Shown: piece by piece, positions 56,621 through 64,000 of the stretch
How positions within the stretch are numbered: the first letter of the stretch is position 1
How the letters are laid out: each line of letters starts with the position of its first letter
Source of the DNA: Nocardia neocaledoniensis
GTDB taxonomy: Bacteria > Actinomycetota > Actinomycetes > Mycobacteriales > Mycobacteriaceae
Direction of reading: 5' to 3'
Length of the DNA: 64,000 bases
Assembly: GCF_003182135.1 (NCBI RefSeq)
Contig: NZ_QGTL01000001.1
Location: forward strand, 884,688-948,687
Position numbers and translations under genes: made by a program
Notes under the pieces: model-generated
Told to the model about the DNA's origin: nothing
The model's database searches: none
Seen by the model: the letters and a program-made list of their open reading frames with translations, nothing else

Positions 56621-57958
56621 TCAGTGCCCGGGTGCCGGTTCGACGGCGGCCAGTGCGCGCAGCCCGGCCGGATAGACCCGTCTGCCGAGGAGCAGCGCCG
56701 CGATGGCGAGCAGGTAGGCCAGCGGAGTCAGGCGCAGCGCGGCGCCGAGGCCGATGTGGTCGGCGAGCACGCCGACGACGAACGGACCGAGGGCGAGCCC
56801 GAGCAGGCTGTTGGCCAGCGTCAAGGTGCCGAACGCGGAGGCGCGGACCGATTTGTGCGTCAGATTGGCGACCATCGCCGCGGTCGGGCCCGACGAGCCG
56901 CCCGAGAAGAAGGCGCCGACTCCGATCAGCAGCAGCTGTGCCGGACCGTCGCCGAGGCCGAAGCCGATGCCGAGGCAGACCAGCGAGAGGGTGCAGAACA
57001 CGATCGCCGCGGACCACTTCCTGGACATGTCGTCGCGACCGACCCGGTCGGTGATCATGCCGCAGCACACCATTCCCGAGCCGACGAGCAGCACGAACAC
57101 CGAGGCGACCACGCCGGCCCGGTCCGGCGCCAGATCGTAGGTGCGGTTGAAGAAGCTCGGCATCCACGACAGCAGCACCGCGGCGGTGAAGATCTGGAAA
57201 CCGCTGCCGACGTAGGCGCACAGCACCGCGGGATTGGTGAACAGCGTCGAGACCGGAGCTCGGAAGCCGGTGCCGAGCGGCGCGGCGTCGGTGGGCTGGT
57301 CGGCCGCGTTCCTGGCGAGCCGCGGCTCGCTGACGACCACGCTGAACAGCGCGGCCAGCAGCAAACCGAACACCGCCATGAGGGCGAACGACCAGCGCCA
57401 CCCGAACTGGACGGCGACGACCCCACCCACCCCCACACCGAGGACGGACCCGAACGAACCGCCCGCCATGAACGCACCGCTGAGCGCGGCGTGCATCCGG
57501 GGCGCGAAAACGCTGAGCACGACGGCGATCCCGACACTGCCGTAGGCGGCCTCACCGACACCGACCAGGAAGCGAGCGGCCAGCATCTGCTCGTAGTTCG
57601 CCGCGACGGCGCACAACAGGGTCGCGGCGCTCCACAGCACCGCCATCAGCACCAGGCTGCGCACCCGGCCCCACCGGTCGGCCAGGACCGACAACGGCAG
57701 CGTGAGAATGCCGACCATGAGCGCGACCACGCTGGTGAGCGAGGCCAGCTGCGAATCGGACAGCGCCCATTCGGTTTTCAGGAAGGGAAAGACGGCGCTC
57801 AGCACCTGTCTGGACATGTAGTCGGCCAGCAGCAGGCCGAAGGCCAGCAGGAAGACGACCCACGGATAGCGCCGACGTGGTCCGGGGTGTCGAATCGCCT
57901 CGACCGGGGCGGCGACGGTGTCGTCTGCCGCTCCGGCGGCGGTAGTGTGCAACTTCAT
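56621..57958 (-). CDS. MFS transporter, probably substrate importer
   Basis: 445 residues from ATG 57958. Twelve predicted membrane helices; helix 1 has FLLAFGLLLADYMSRQVLSA and motif A is SVLADRWGRVRSLV. The DYMSRQ element and size are typical of the ACS/spinster-like organic-anion:H+ symporters. It lies between BKACE and the hydrolase genes on one transcript, so uptake of the pathway's substrate is the likely role. Confidence 0.9.
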   Translation of the reverse strand: MKLHTTAAGAADDTVAAPVEAIRHPGPRRRYPWVVFLLAFGLLLADYMSRQVLSAVFPFLKTEWALSDSQLASLTSVVALMVGILTLPLSVLADRWGRVRSLVLMAVLWSAATLLCAVAANYEQMLAARFLVGVGEAAYGSVGIAVVLSVFAPRMHAALSGAFMAGGSFGSVLGVGVGGVVAVQFGWRWSFALMAVFGLLLAALFSVVVSEPRLARNAADQPTDAAPLGTGFRAPVSTLFTNPAVLCAYVGSGFQIFTAAVLLSWMPSFFNRTYDLAPDRAGVVASVFVLLVGSGMVCCGMITDRVGRDDMSRKWSAAIVFCTLSLVCLGIGFGLGDGPAQLLLIGVGAFFSGGSSGPTAAMVANLTHKSVRASAFGTLTLANSLLGLALGPFVVGVLADHIGLGAALRLTPLAYLLAIAALLLGRRVYPAGLRALAAVEPAPGH

Positions 57959-58026
57959 CGGTGCTCCTACGAACCCGGTGCGTCGAGACGGTGGAGACGC
58001 ACCGGAGCTGGTGAACAGACAGATGC

Positions 58027-59079
58027 TCAGGCGTGCTGGGTGAAGCCGACCTGGCCGGGCCTGCGGTTGGGGGCGTAGCCGAGCTTGGCGAGGGTCTCGT
58101 CGACGCTCGCGTACTGCTCGCCGATCCGGTAGATGTCGCGCGCCTGCTTGCCGTCGGCGACCTCGCGACCCAGTTCCTGGGCGATGCGCACCAGCTGCCG
58201 CACCTGATCCACCGACTTCATCTTCTCGCCCCTGCGACCCCACAGGGTGTCCTCGTTGCCGCAGCGGGGGTGCAGGCCCAGCGCGATGGCCATGGCGTTG
58301 ACCGGGAGCACGCTGCGCATCAGGGTCTCGAGGGTCAGGCACGCCCCGTCGGGCACCCGCTGGATGAAGTTCATGATGTTGTAGGGGTTGGGGCCGTCGA
58401 AGCCGCCGCCGATGCCCACCCAGGTGAGGTTGAGCGGGCCCAGGTACTTGCCGCGCCGGATCAACCGTTCGACGGTCTCGAGCTGCGGAATGCTGGAGAG
58501 CTGGAAGTGCGGCTGGATGCCGTTGGCGGTCAGCCGGCGCAGGTGCTCCTCGACCCACGCCGGGCCCGCGGGCACCGTCATCTCGCGATACGTCTCGTAC
58601 AGTTCGGGACGCTGGATCGAGGTGCCGGCGATGTCGTCTTCGGTCATCAGCTCGACGATGTTCATCTGGCTGGTGTTGATCGCGATGGTCACCTGGTCCG
58701 GCTTCGGGTCCAGCTCGGCGAGCATGTGCCTGGTGTCGTCGGAGAGCCACTTCGCGTCGGCGCCTTCGCCTTCCGGCGCGAACGAGATGGATCCGCCGAC
58801 CTGCAGGATCATGTCCGGCACCGCCTCGCGCAGCCCGGCGAGCAGTTCGTTGAACTTCGACAGTCGCTTGGAACCCTTGCCGTCCAGCTCGCGGACGTGG
58901 ATGTGCAGGACCGACGCGCCCGCCTCGTAGCAGTCCACTGCCTGCTGGATGTGCTGCTCCATGGTCAGCGGCAGGTCCTCGCGGAAATCGTCGGGCTCCC
59001 ATTCCGGGCCGTACGGCGCGCAGGTGATGACCAGCCTGTCCTGGTTTTCCGGGAACAGCGCATCGTCGTGGAAATGCAA
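58027..59079 (-). CDS. BKACE-family beta-keto acid cleavage enzyme
   Basis: 350 residues from TTG 59079 (CGGAG six bases upstream), giving the start MHFHDDAL. TIM barrel with ITCAPYGPEW near the N-terminus and zinc-binding His59/His61 in ASVLHIHVRELDG. WVGIGGGFDGPNPYN and LPVNAMAIALGLHPRCGNED, then TLWGRRG, are family segments. BKACEs condense a beta-keto acid with acetyl-CoA to give acetoacetate and a shortened acyl-CoA (e.g. 3-keto-5-aminohexanoate or dehydrocarnitine cleavage). Its exact substrate is unknown. The CoA-transferase in the same operon can consume the acetoacetate. Confidence 0.9.
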   Translation of the reverse strand: MHFHDDALFPENQDRLVITCAPYGPEWEPDDFREDLPLTMEQHIQQAVDCYEAGASVLHIHVRELDGKGSKRLSKFNELLAGLREAVPDMILQVGGSISFAPEGEGADAKWLSDDTRHMLAELDPKPDQVTIAINTSQMNIVELMTEDDIAGTSIQRPELYETYREMTVPAGPAWVEEHLRRLTANGIQPHFQLSSIPQLETVERLIRRGKYLGPLNLTWVGIGGGFDGPNPYNIMNFIQRVPDGACLTLETLMRSVLPVNAMAIALGLHPRCGNEDTLWGRRGEKMKSVDQVRQLVRIAQELGREVADGKQARDIYRIGEQYASVDETLAKLGYAPNRRPGQVGFTQHA

Positions 59080-59129
59080 GATTTTCTCCGATCGGTATCG
59101 AAACAGTCGAGAGGTGTGCGAAAGGAAGC

Positions 59130-59999
59130 TCAGAACGGCTTGTCGCCGACGATGCCCGCGCGCTCCATCTTGCGGACCCCGGGCCAGTAGTCCTGAACGG
59201 CGTAATGCTGCGTGCAGCGGTTGTCCCAGATGGCGAAGCTGTTCTCCGTCCAGCGCCAGCGCACCTGGAATTCCGGAACGGTGGCCTGCCGCATCAGGTA
59301 ATGCAGCAATTCGGCGGCACCGGGGGCGTAATCCGCGCCGAAACGCACATTGTCCGGGGTGTGGTAATTGACCAGATGCGTGGTGAAGGAATTGACGAAC
59401 AGCACGCGCTCCCCGGTTTCGGGATGGGTGCGCACCACCGGGTGCTCGGCATCGGGATACCGCCGGGCGAGATCGCGCCGCCGGTCCTGCGGCATCGCCG
59501 CGCCGAAACTCGATTCGATGCTGTGCCGGGCCCGCAGGCCCTCGATCCGCGTCTTCACCCACTCGGGCAGGCACCGGTACGCCTCGGCCATGTTCACCCA
59601 GATGGTGTCGCCACCGACCGGCGGCGCCTGCACGCACCGCAGGACCGAACCCATCGACGGGTTCTCCCGCCACGTGGCGTCGCAGTGGAAGGAATTCTCG
59701 AAATGCTCGGGCGGGCTGTCGAGATCCTTGTAGATGCGCACGAGCCCGGGGTGATCGGGGTCGCTGCCGAGGACGGGGTGGTCCTCCAGCGGACCGAATC
59801 GCCGCGCCAGCGCGACATGGTCGGCGCGGCTGATGTTCTGATCGCGGACGAACAGCACCTTGTATTCGAGGAGCAGCGCGCGCAATTCGGCGAAGAGGGA
59901 ATCGTCGGCGGCGACTCGTGCGAGATCCACGTCCACCAATTCGGCACCGATGGAACAGGTGAGTGGCGTCGCGGTGATGGATCCGGCAAAGGTTGTCAT
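59130..59999 (-). CDS. TauD/TfdA-family 2-oxoglutarate-dependent dioxygenase
   Basis: 289 residues, normal for TauD. Iron ligands His105/Asp107 in FHCDATW and His265 in DNRCTQHYAV; 2-oxoglutarate-binding Arg276 in PGVRKMER; VLFVNSFTTHLVNYH fits. It couples oxidation of 2-oxoglutarate to hydroxylation, which with taurine-like sulfonates releases sulfite, with other members cleaves C-O or C-N bonds. Substrate unknown; the YeiH exporter downstream would fit sulfonates (inference). Confidence 0.92.
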   Translation of the reverse strand: MTTFAGSITATPLTCSIGAELVDVDLARVAADDSLFAELRALLLEYKVLFVRDQNISRADHVALARRFGPLEDHPVLGSDPDHPGLVRIYKDLDSPPEHFENSFHCDATWRENPSMGSVLRCVQAPPVGGDTIWVNMAEAYRCLPEWVKTRIEGLRARHSIESSFGAAMPQDRRRDLARRYPDAEHPVVRTHPETGERVLFVNSFTTHLVNYHTPDNVRFGADYAPGAAELLHYLMRQATVPEFQVRWRWTENSFAIWDNRCTQHYAVQDYWPGVRKMERAGIVGDKPF

Positions 60000-60026
60000 C
60001 GTTGTCCTCCAGTGGTGTCGCCGGGA

Positions 60027-61001
60027 TCAGAGGGTGAAGACCGAGGAGCCGACGCTGCGGCCCGACTCCAGGTCGCGGTGGGCCTGTTCGGCGTCGGAAA
60101 GCTTGTAGCGCTGGTTGATTTCGACACGGATGCGCCCGGCCGCGACATGCGCGAACAGCTCACCGGCCAGCTCGGCGCGCTCGGCGGGATCGGCGATGTA
60201 ATCGGCCAGCGCGGGGCGCGTGACGAACAGCGAGCCCTTCACCGCCAGCTGCATGGCGTTGATCGGCGGGATGGGACCTGAGGCGGTGCCGAAGCAGACG
60301 AGCAGTCCGCGCCGCGCCAGCGAATCCAGCGACGTCGCGAAGGTGGTCGCGCCGATGCTGTCGTAGACGACCGGCACGCCGGCCCCGCCGGTGATCTGCC
60401 GCACCCGTGCCGCGACGTCCTCGCGGGTGTAGAGGATGACGTGATCGCATCCGTGCGCGCGGGCGACCTCGGCCTTCTCCTCGGTCGAGACCGTGCCGAT
60501 CACGGTGAGCCCCAGCAGTTTCGCCCACTGGACGAACAGGAGCCCGACGCCGCCTGCCGCGGCGTGCAGCAGGACCGTGTCGCCCGCGCGCAGCGGATGG
60601 ATCCGGCGCAGCAGGTAGGCGGTGGTCAGGCCACGCATCGTCATCGACGCGGCGGTGTCGAAGGCGATCCCGTCGGGCAGGGCGATCAGGTGCTCGGCGG
60701 GCATCACCCGTTCGGTGCTGTACGCCCCGAGCGGGCTGCCGGTGTAGGTGACCCGGTCCCCCGCCGCGAAGCCGGTGACGTCCGGGCCGACCTCCTCGAT
60801 CACCCCAGCCGCCTCGACGCCCATGCCCGCGGGCAGCGGGGCCGGGTAGAGACCGGTGCGGAAGTAGGTGTCGGCGAAATTCAGCCCGACGGCCTCGTGC
60901 CGGACCCGCACCTCGCCGGGGCCGGGGTGCCCCACCTCGACGTCCTCCCAGCGCAGTACCTCGGGGCCACCGACCTCGTAGAAGCGAACAGCTTGTGCCA
61001 C
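60027..61001 (-). CDS. NADPH:quinone oxidoreductase (zeta-crystallin type MDR)
   Basis: 324 residues. Medium-chain dehydrogenase without zinc: RHEAVGLNFADTYFRTGLYP and the NADPH-binding HAAAGGVGLLFVQWAKLLGL (about 144-163), ending with DAEQAHRDLESGRSVGSSVF. Typical Qor/QorA. It reduces quinones or enones. First gene of the catabolic operon, 191 bp from the divergent AraC regulator. Confidence 0.92.
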   Translation of the reverse strand: MAQAVRFYEVGGPEVLRWEDVEVGHPGPGEVRVRHEAVGLNFADTYFRTGLYPAPLPAGMGVEAAGVIEEVGPDVTGFAAGDRVTYTGSPLGAYSTERVMPAEHLIALPDGIAFDTAASMTMRGLTTAYLLRRIHPLRAGDTVLLHAAAGGVGLLFVQWAKLLGLTVIGTVSTEEKAEVARAHGCDHVILYTREDVAARVRQITGGAGVPVVYDSIGATTFATSLDSLARRGLLVCFGTASGPIPPINAMQLAVKGSLFVTRPALADYIADPAERAELAGELFAHVAAGRIRVEINQRYKLSDAEQAHRDLESGRSVGSSVFTL

Positions 61002-61192
61002 AACAGATCTCCTCGTCGGTCGAGCGCACGGGCGTGGGTGCGGTCGACGTTGGTGTGCCGAATTCGGGGGCGCGATCTCGCCTTATTCGCCGATCACCAG
61101 CACTGTGATGGGAACCACTGTATTTCGGCTCACGCCCCGATGCTTATCCTGTGGGGACGAGTTTCTATTCATTTCGGGACATAGGAGATCGC

Positions 61193-62284
61193 GTGAAGCC
61201 GCTCGCCCGCTACGCGGCCATCCATGGTTTCGTCGACCTCGGTCGATCGCTCGGGCTCGATCCGGTAGCCCTGCTCCGGGCGGGCGGACTCGACCCCGCC
61301 GGTCTCAGCGTGCAGGACCGCTGGGTGCCCGCCGCCGCGATCGCCGACCTGCTCGAACGATCGGCCGCCGCGTCCGGGCACGAGGACATCGGTCTGCGGC
61401 TGGCCGAGCGGCGCCGCTTCGCCAATCTCGGGCCGCTCAGCATGGTGATCCGCGAGGAACCCGACGTGCGCAGCGCGCTGCGGATCATGACCCGCTACGA
61501 GCACATGTTCAACGAATCCCTGCACACCGGGATCACCGAGCACAACGACATCGCCACCCTGCGGCTCAGTCTCGATCTCGGCGTTCCGGGCGAAAGCCGG
61601 CAGGCCATCGAGCTCGCGGTCGGCATCCTGCACGGCCTCATGCGCGGATTCCTCGGGCCCACCTGGCAGCCGCTGGAAGTCCGCTTCACCCACCCCGCGC
61701 CGCGCGACCGCAGCACCCACCACCGCGTGCTGGGGCCGCATGTCGGCTTCGATCAGGACTTCAACGGAATACTCGTCTACACCGCGGATCTCGACGCGCC
61801 CAATGCGATGGCGGACCCTCAGCTGCGCACGTACGCACAGCAGATCGTCAACGCGCCGCGGGCCGCCCCGGCGACGACGACCTCCGAACGCGTCCGCGAA
61901 CTCATCGAACTGCTGCTGCCGACCGGACGTTGCTCGGTCGACCAGATCGCCCGCAGCCTCGGCGTCGACCGTCGGACCGTTCACCGGCGCCTCGCCGCCG
62001 AGGGCGCGACGTTCACCTCGCTCGTCGACTCCACCCGGGCCGAGCTCGCCGAGCACATGGTCGCCAGCCGTCGCCACGCTCTCACCGAGATCGCCGACCT
62101 GTTGGCCTTTTCCTCACCGGGCAACTTCTCCCGCTGGTTCCGCACCCGGTTCGGGCACAGCCCCAGCCGGTGGCGGGCCATGTCCGCGGCGGACCGGCAT
62201 CGATCGCGACCCGCTACCGAGCCGCCTGCCGTCGCACGCGACCAGGGCCCGCGACCTCCGGGCTCATTGCTCCGGCAACAGTGA
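61193..62284 (+). CDS. AraC-family regulator of the catabolic operon
   Basis: 363 residues from GTG 61193 (AGGAGA four bases upstream). The N-terminus has the Arabinose_bd domain (PF12625) pattern (LARYAAIHGFVDLGRSLGLD, LDPAGLS); the C-terminus is a standard AraC HTH pair (SVDQIARSLGVDRRTVHRRL; EIADLLAFSSPGNFSRWFR). Regulators with this layout usually activate divergent catabolic operons in response to the substrate. The operon starting at 61001 is the obvious target. Confidence 0.9.
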   Translation: MKPLARYAAIHGFVDLGRSLGLDPVALLRAGGLDPAGLSVQDRWVPAAAIADLLERSAAASGHEDIGLRLAERRRFANLGPLSMVIREEPDVRSALRIMTRYEHMFNESLHTGITEHNDIATLRLSLDLGVPGESRQAIELAVGILHGLMRGFLGPTWQPLEVRFTHPAPRDRSTHHRVLGPHVGFDQDFNGILVYTADLDAPNAMADPQLRTYAQQIVNAPRAAPATTTSERVRELIELLLPTGRCSVDQIARSLGVDRRTVHRRLAAEGATFTSLVDSTRAELAEHMVASRRHALTEIADLLAFSSPGNFSRWFRTRFGHSPSRWRAMSAADRHRSRPATEPPAVARDQGPRPPGSLLRQQ

Positions 62285-62424
62285 AGGATCCAGCTTCGCG
62301 CGGATTCGCCGGTACGCTCGCGGAAGTGGGTGGGGACTTGATACTGCTGGGGTGTTCGGCTCTACATCGATCCTGCGCGAGCCCGTCGGCGACAGGCGGG
62401 GACGGACGGCGATAGCCTTTTGTC

Positions 62425-62865
62425 ATGACCGACAACGAGCAGCCCGCGGGGCGGCATCAGCGGCCGGCGGGGGTCGACACGGCGACCGTGGCCGCGGTGG
62501 GGAAGCTGTCCGAGGCGTTGGAGACCACCGAGCGTGCGCGGGGGCACCTCTACAGCTTTCATCAGCTCACCGGGGGCGCCGATCTCGCGCTCGGTGAGGC
62601 GGTGGACATGCTGCGCGACGCCGGGCACGGTGAGCTCGCCGACCGGCTCGCCACCGAGTTGGTCGGGCGCAATGTGCTGCCGGGGCGGTGGACCTTCCAG
62701 ATCGTGGAGGAGTACGACGAGGGCTACTACGCGCGGTTCCGGGAGCTGGAGCGCGAGATCAGGGACGCGCTCGTCGACGGCCGCACGCATCTGTACGAGG
62801 CCGAGATGAAGGAAGATCGCCGTACGCACGGGCGGCCCGGGCACGAGGCCACACCGGAGCGCTAG
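62425..62865 (+). CDS. Conserved hypothetical protein, helical
   Basis: 146 residues. Helical, Glu/Arg-rich, no signal peptide: VGKLSEALETTERARGHLYS, FHQLTGGADLALGEAVDMLR and IVEEYDEGYYARFRELEREI. A characteristic actinobacterial protein in my recollection, but I cannot name a family. The GHLY...FH...D and EYD...Y spacing suggests a helical bundle, perhaps with metal or ligand sites. It has its own promoter region after the AraC gene. Confidence 0.75.
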   Translation: MTDNEQPAGRHQRPAGVDTATVAAVGKLSEALETTERARGHLYSFHQLTGGADLALGEAVDMLRDAGHGELADRLATELVGRNVLPGRWTFQIVEEYDEGYYARFRELEREIRDALVDGRTHLYEAEMKEDRRTHGRPGHEATPER

Positions 62866-62886
62866 GCACGCTCAGCATCGGTCGGG

Positions 62887-63777
62887 TCAAGCGAGGGCGC
62901 GGTCGGTGCCGGGCGAGGCGGGGCGGTCGGCGGCGGGGCGGTCGGCGGCGGTGGCGACGATGAGGTCGGCGACGAGCAGGCCCTCCTCGTCGGGAGCCAG
63001 CGGCGTGGCGAGGTCGCGGCCGTCGGGACCGAGGATCCGGGCGACGCCGCTGCGGCCGTGCAGCACATCCGGGCGGCCCGCGTCGGCGGCCTGCCATCCG
63101 GGCAGCGGAACCACCGCCGTCGGCGCGATCAGATAGCTGCGGCTCGCCCGCGCGTACCGGCGGCAGGCGGCGGTACTGAGCTGCTCCACATCGGTTTCGG
63201 TGCCGCCGCGGGCAACGGTGAACCCCGGCCAGGAGGCCACGTGGATGTGTTCGCCCGCCTGGTGCATGGCCTCGCACACCCCGGGCAGGAAATGATCGGT
63301 GCCGCCGAGAACGCCGATCCGGCCGAGGGCGGTGTCGCGCACCAGCGGCCGCCGCACGGCCGTGCCGAAGACGGTGCGTTCCAGTGCCGTGGGCAGGGCC
63401 TTGCGGGAGACCGCCATGGCGCCCTCGTCGTCGATCAACGCCTGGGACATGTACGCGCCCTTGTCGGCGCGCTCGGAGAAGCCGAGTCCGACGTGGATGC
63501 GGCGCCGACGCGCGGCATAGCGGATCGCCCGGAGTTCCGGGCCGTCGGCGGCCATCGAATTGGCGTGGTACCTGGCCAGGATGTCGCCGTCCCACTGGAC
63601 CGCGGGCAGCCACATCCACCACGGGAAACCGGGCACGAAGGTCTCGGGGAAGGCGACGAGCCGAGCTCCCTGATCCGACGCGGCCTCGATCAACGCGATG
63701 ACCTGGTCCACTCCGGCCGACAGGTCCAGCCACCGGGGCTCGGCCTGCACCGCCGCCACTCGCACCCTGCTCGTCAT
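62887..63777 (-). CDS. Nitrilase-superfamily protein lacking the catalytic cysteine
   Basis: 296 residues from ATG 63777 (ACGAGGAGAACG). Nitrilase fold with catalytic Glu45 (FPETFVPGFPWW) and Lys126 (RKALPTALERTVFG), both in the arrangement of nitrilases and cyanide hydratases. The nucleophile motif, usually ICWEHxxPL, reads LGGTDHFLPG here, so Cys is replaced by Gly159 and the conserved Trp-Glu by Thr-Asp. Normal hydrolysis through a thioester is therefore not possible. The rest of the fold is intact with no frameshift, which suggests a repurposed protein rather than decay. Confidence 0.8.
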   Translation of the reverse strand: MTSRVRVAAVQAEPRWLDLSAGVDQVIALIEAASDQGARLVAFPETFVPGFPWWMWLPAVQWDGDILARYHANSMAADGPELRAIRYAARRRRIHVGLGFSERADKGAYMSQALIDDEGAMAVSRKALPTALERTVFGTAVRRPLVRDTALGRIGVLGGTDHFLPGVCEAMHQAGEHIHVASWPGFTVARGGTETDVEQLSTAACRRYARASRSYLIAPTAVVPLPGWQAADAGRPDVLHGRSGVARILGPDGRDLATPLAPDEEGLLVADLIVATAADRPAADRPASPGTDRALA

Positions 63778-64000
63778 CGTTCTCCTCGTTACCAGCTGTG
63801 ACACCTTGTACGAGGAAGACACCGACCTCCCACGGACCTCACGCCCCCGAGACCCAGATCACGCTCCCGCGAGTGGCACTCCGGCACCGCGTGACCGTGT
63901 CAGCACGGCTGTCAGCGTGACGTCAGGTCCGTGTCAGCACGGCCGGACAGAGTGTGTTCATCGAACGAAGCGGCCCCGAAACCCCGGGGCCACAACCGAA
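63778..64000. other. Intergenic region to window edge
   Basis: No gene recognised. CCGTGTCAGCACGGC occurs twice (63895-63909 and 63929-63943), 34 bp apart, each with imperfect dyad symmetry. Possible regulatory repeats of a gene beyond the edge. Confidence 0.4.

Overview
The window is very GC-rich and reads as chromosome of a mycolic-acid actinomycete, most likely Nocardia or a close relative (inference). Reasons: strong GC3 bias, frequent GTG/TTG starts, and a housekeeping block gatA-gatC-ACT protein-ligA-MetE-like protein-mnmA-iscS (16.9-28.1 kb) in the same order as M. tuberculosis Rv3011c-Rv3025c, with a few lineage-specific genes inserted. No rRNA, tRNA, CRISPR array, IS element or prophage was seen.

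Layout. 0-16.4 kb is a signalling and envelope region: two large Ser/Thr kinases with long low-complexity tails (the first runs off the left edge), two DesK/NarL-type two-component systems, a small ORF plus ABC exporter beside the first system, galE, a class A beta-lactamase-like protein and a membrane-anchored phospholipase A2-like protein. 16.4-28.1 kb is the housekeeping block with a GNAT, an AAA ATPase, an SRPBCC protein and small membrane or secreted proteins. 28.1-33.6 kb is an accessory stretch of regulator/enzyme pairs (SDR/MerR; TetR-AraC-DUF998 divergent from an FAD monooxygenase) with clear palindromic operators. 33.5-36.0 kb is a graveyard of truncated genes: a serine hydrolase without its N-terminus, two halves of a TetR regulator in the wrong order, an oxidoreductase tail. 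36-38.8 kb has two SDRs, a CsbD protein and a secreted protein.

38.9-51.2 kb holds two TAP-like alpha/beta-hydrolase genes, each running tail-to-tail into a further two-component system. Between them are a TetR/DHA2 efflux pair with a 28-bp operator, a PAS-ANTAR protein, a cold-shock operon with a structured leader and a serine hydrolase lipoprotein. Four HK/RR pairs therefore lie on the same strand in 50 kb, and three of them converge directly on a predicted exported serine hydrolase. 51.3-52.9 kb has a SnoaL-like protein divergent from a PadR regulator, and a STAS protein lacking the usual phospho-serine.

54.1-62.3 kb is the most interesting functional unit. An AraC regulator is divergent from a tight operon: quinone oxidoreductase, TauD-type dioxygenase, BKACE (beta-keto acid cleavage enzyme), MFS transporter, RBBP9-type hydrolase, two-subunit 3-oxoacid CoA-transferase and a decayed AMP-ligase, followed on the same strand by a YeiH-family (COG2855) exporter. 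This looks like an undescribed catabolic route: oxygenation or desulfonation, cleavage of a beta-keto acid with acetyl-CoA to acetoacetate, then acetoacetate activation. At the right edge is a nitrilase-fold protein whose catalytic cysteine is replaced by glycine.
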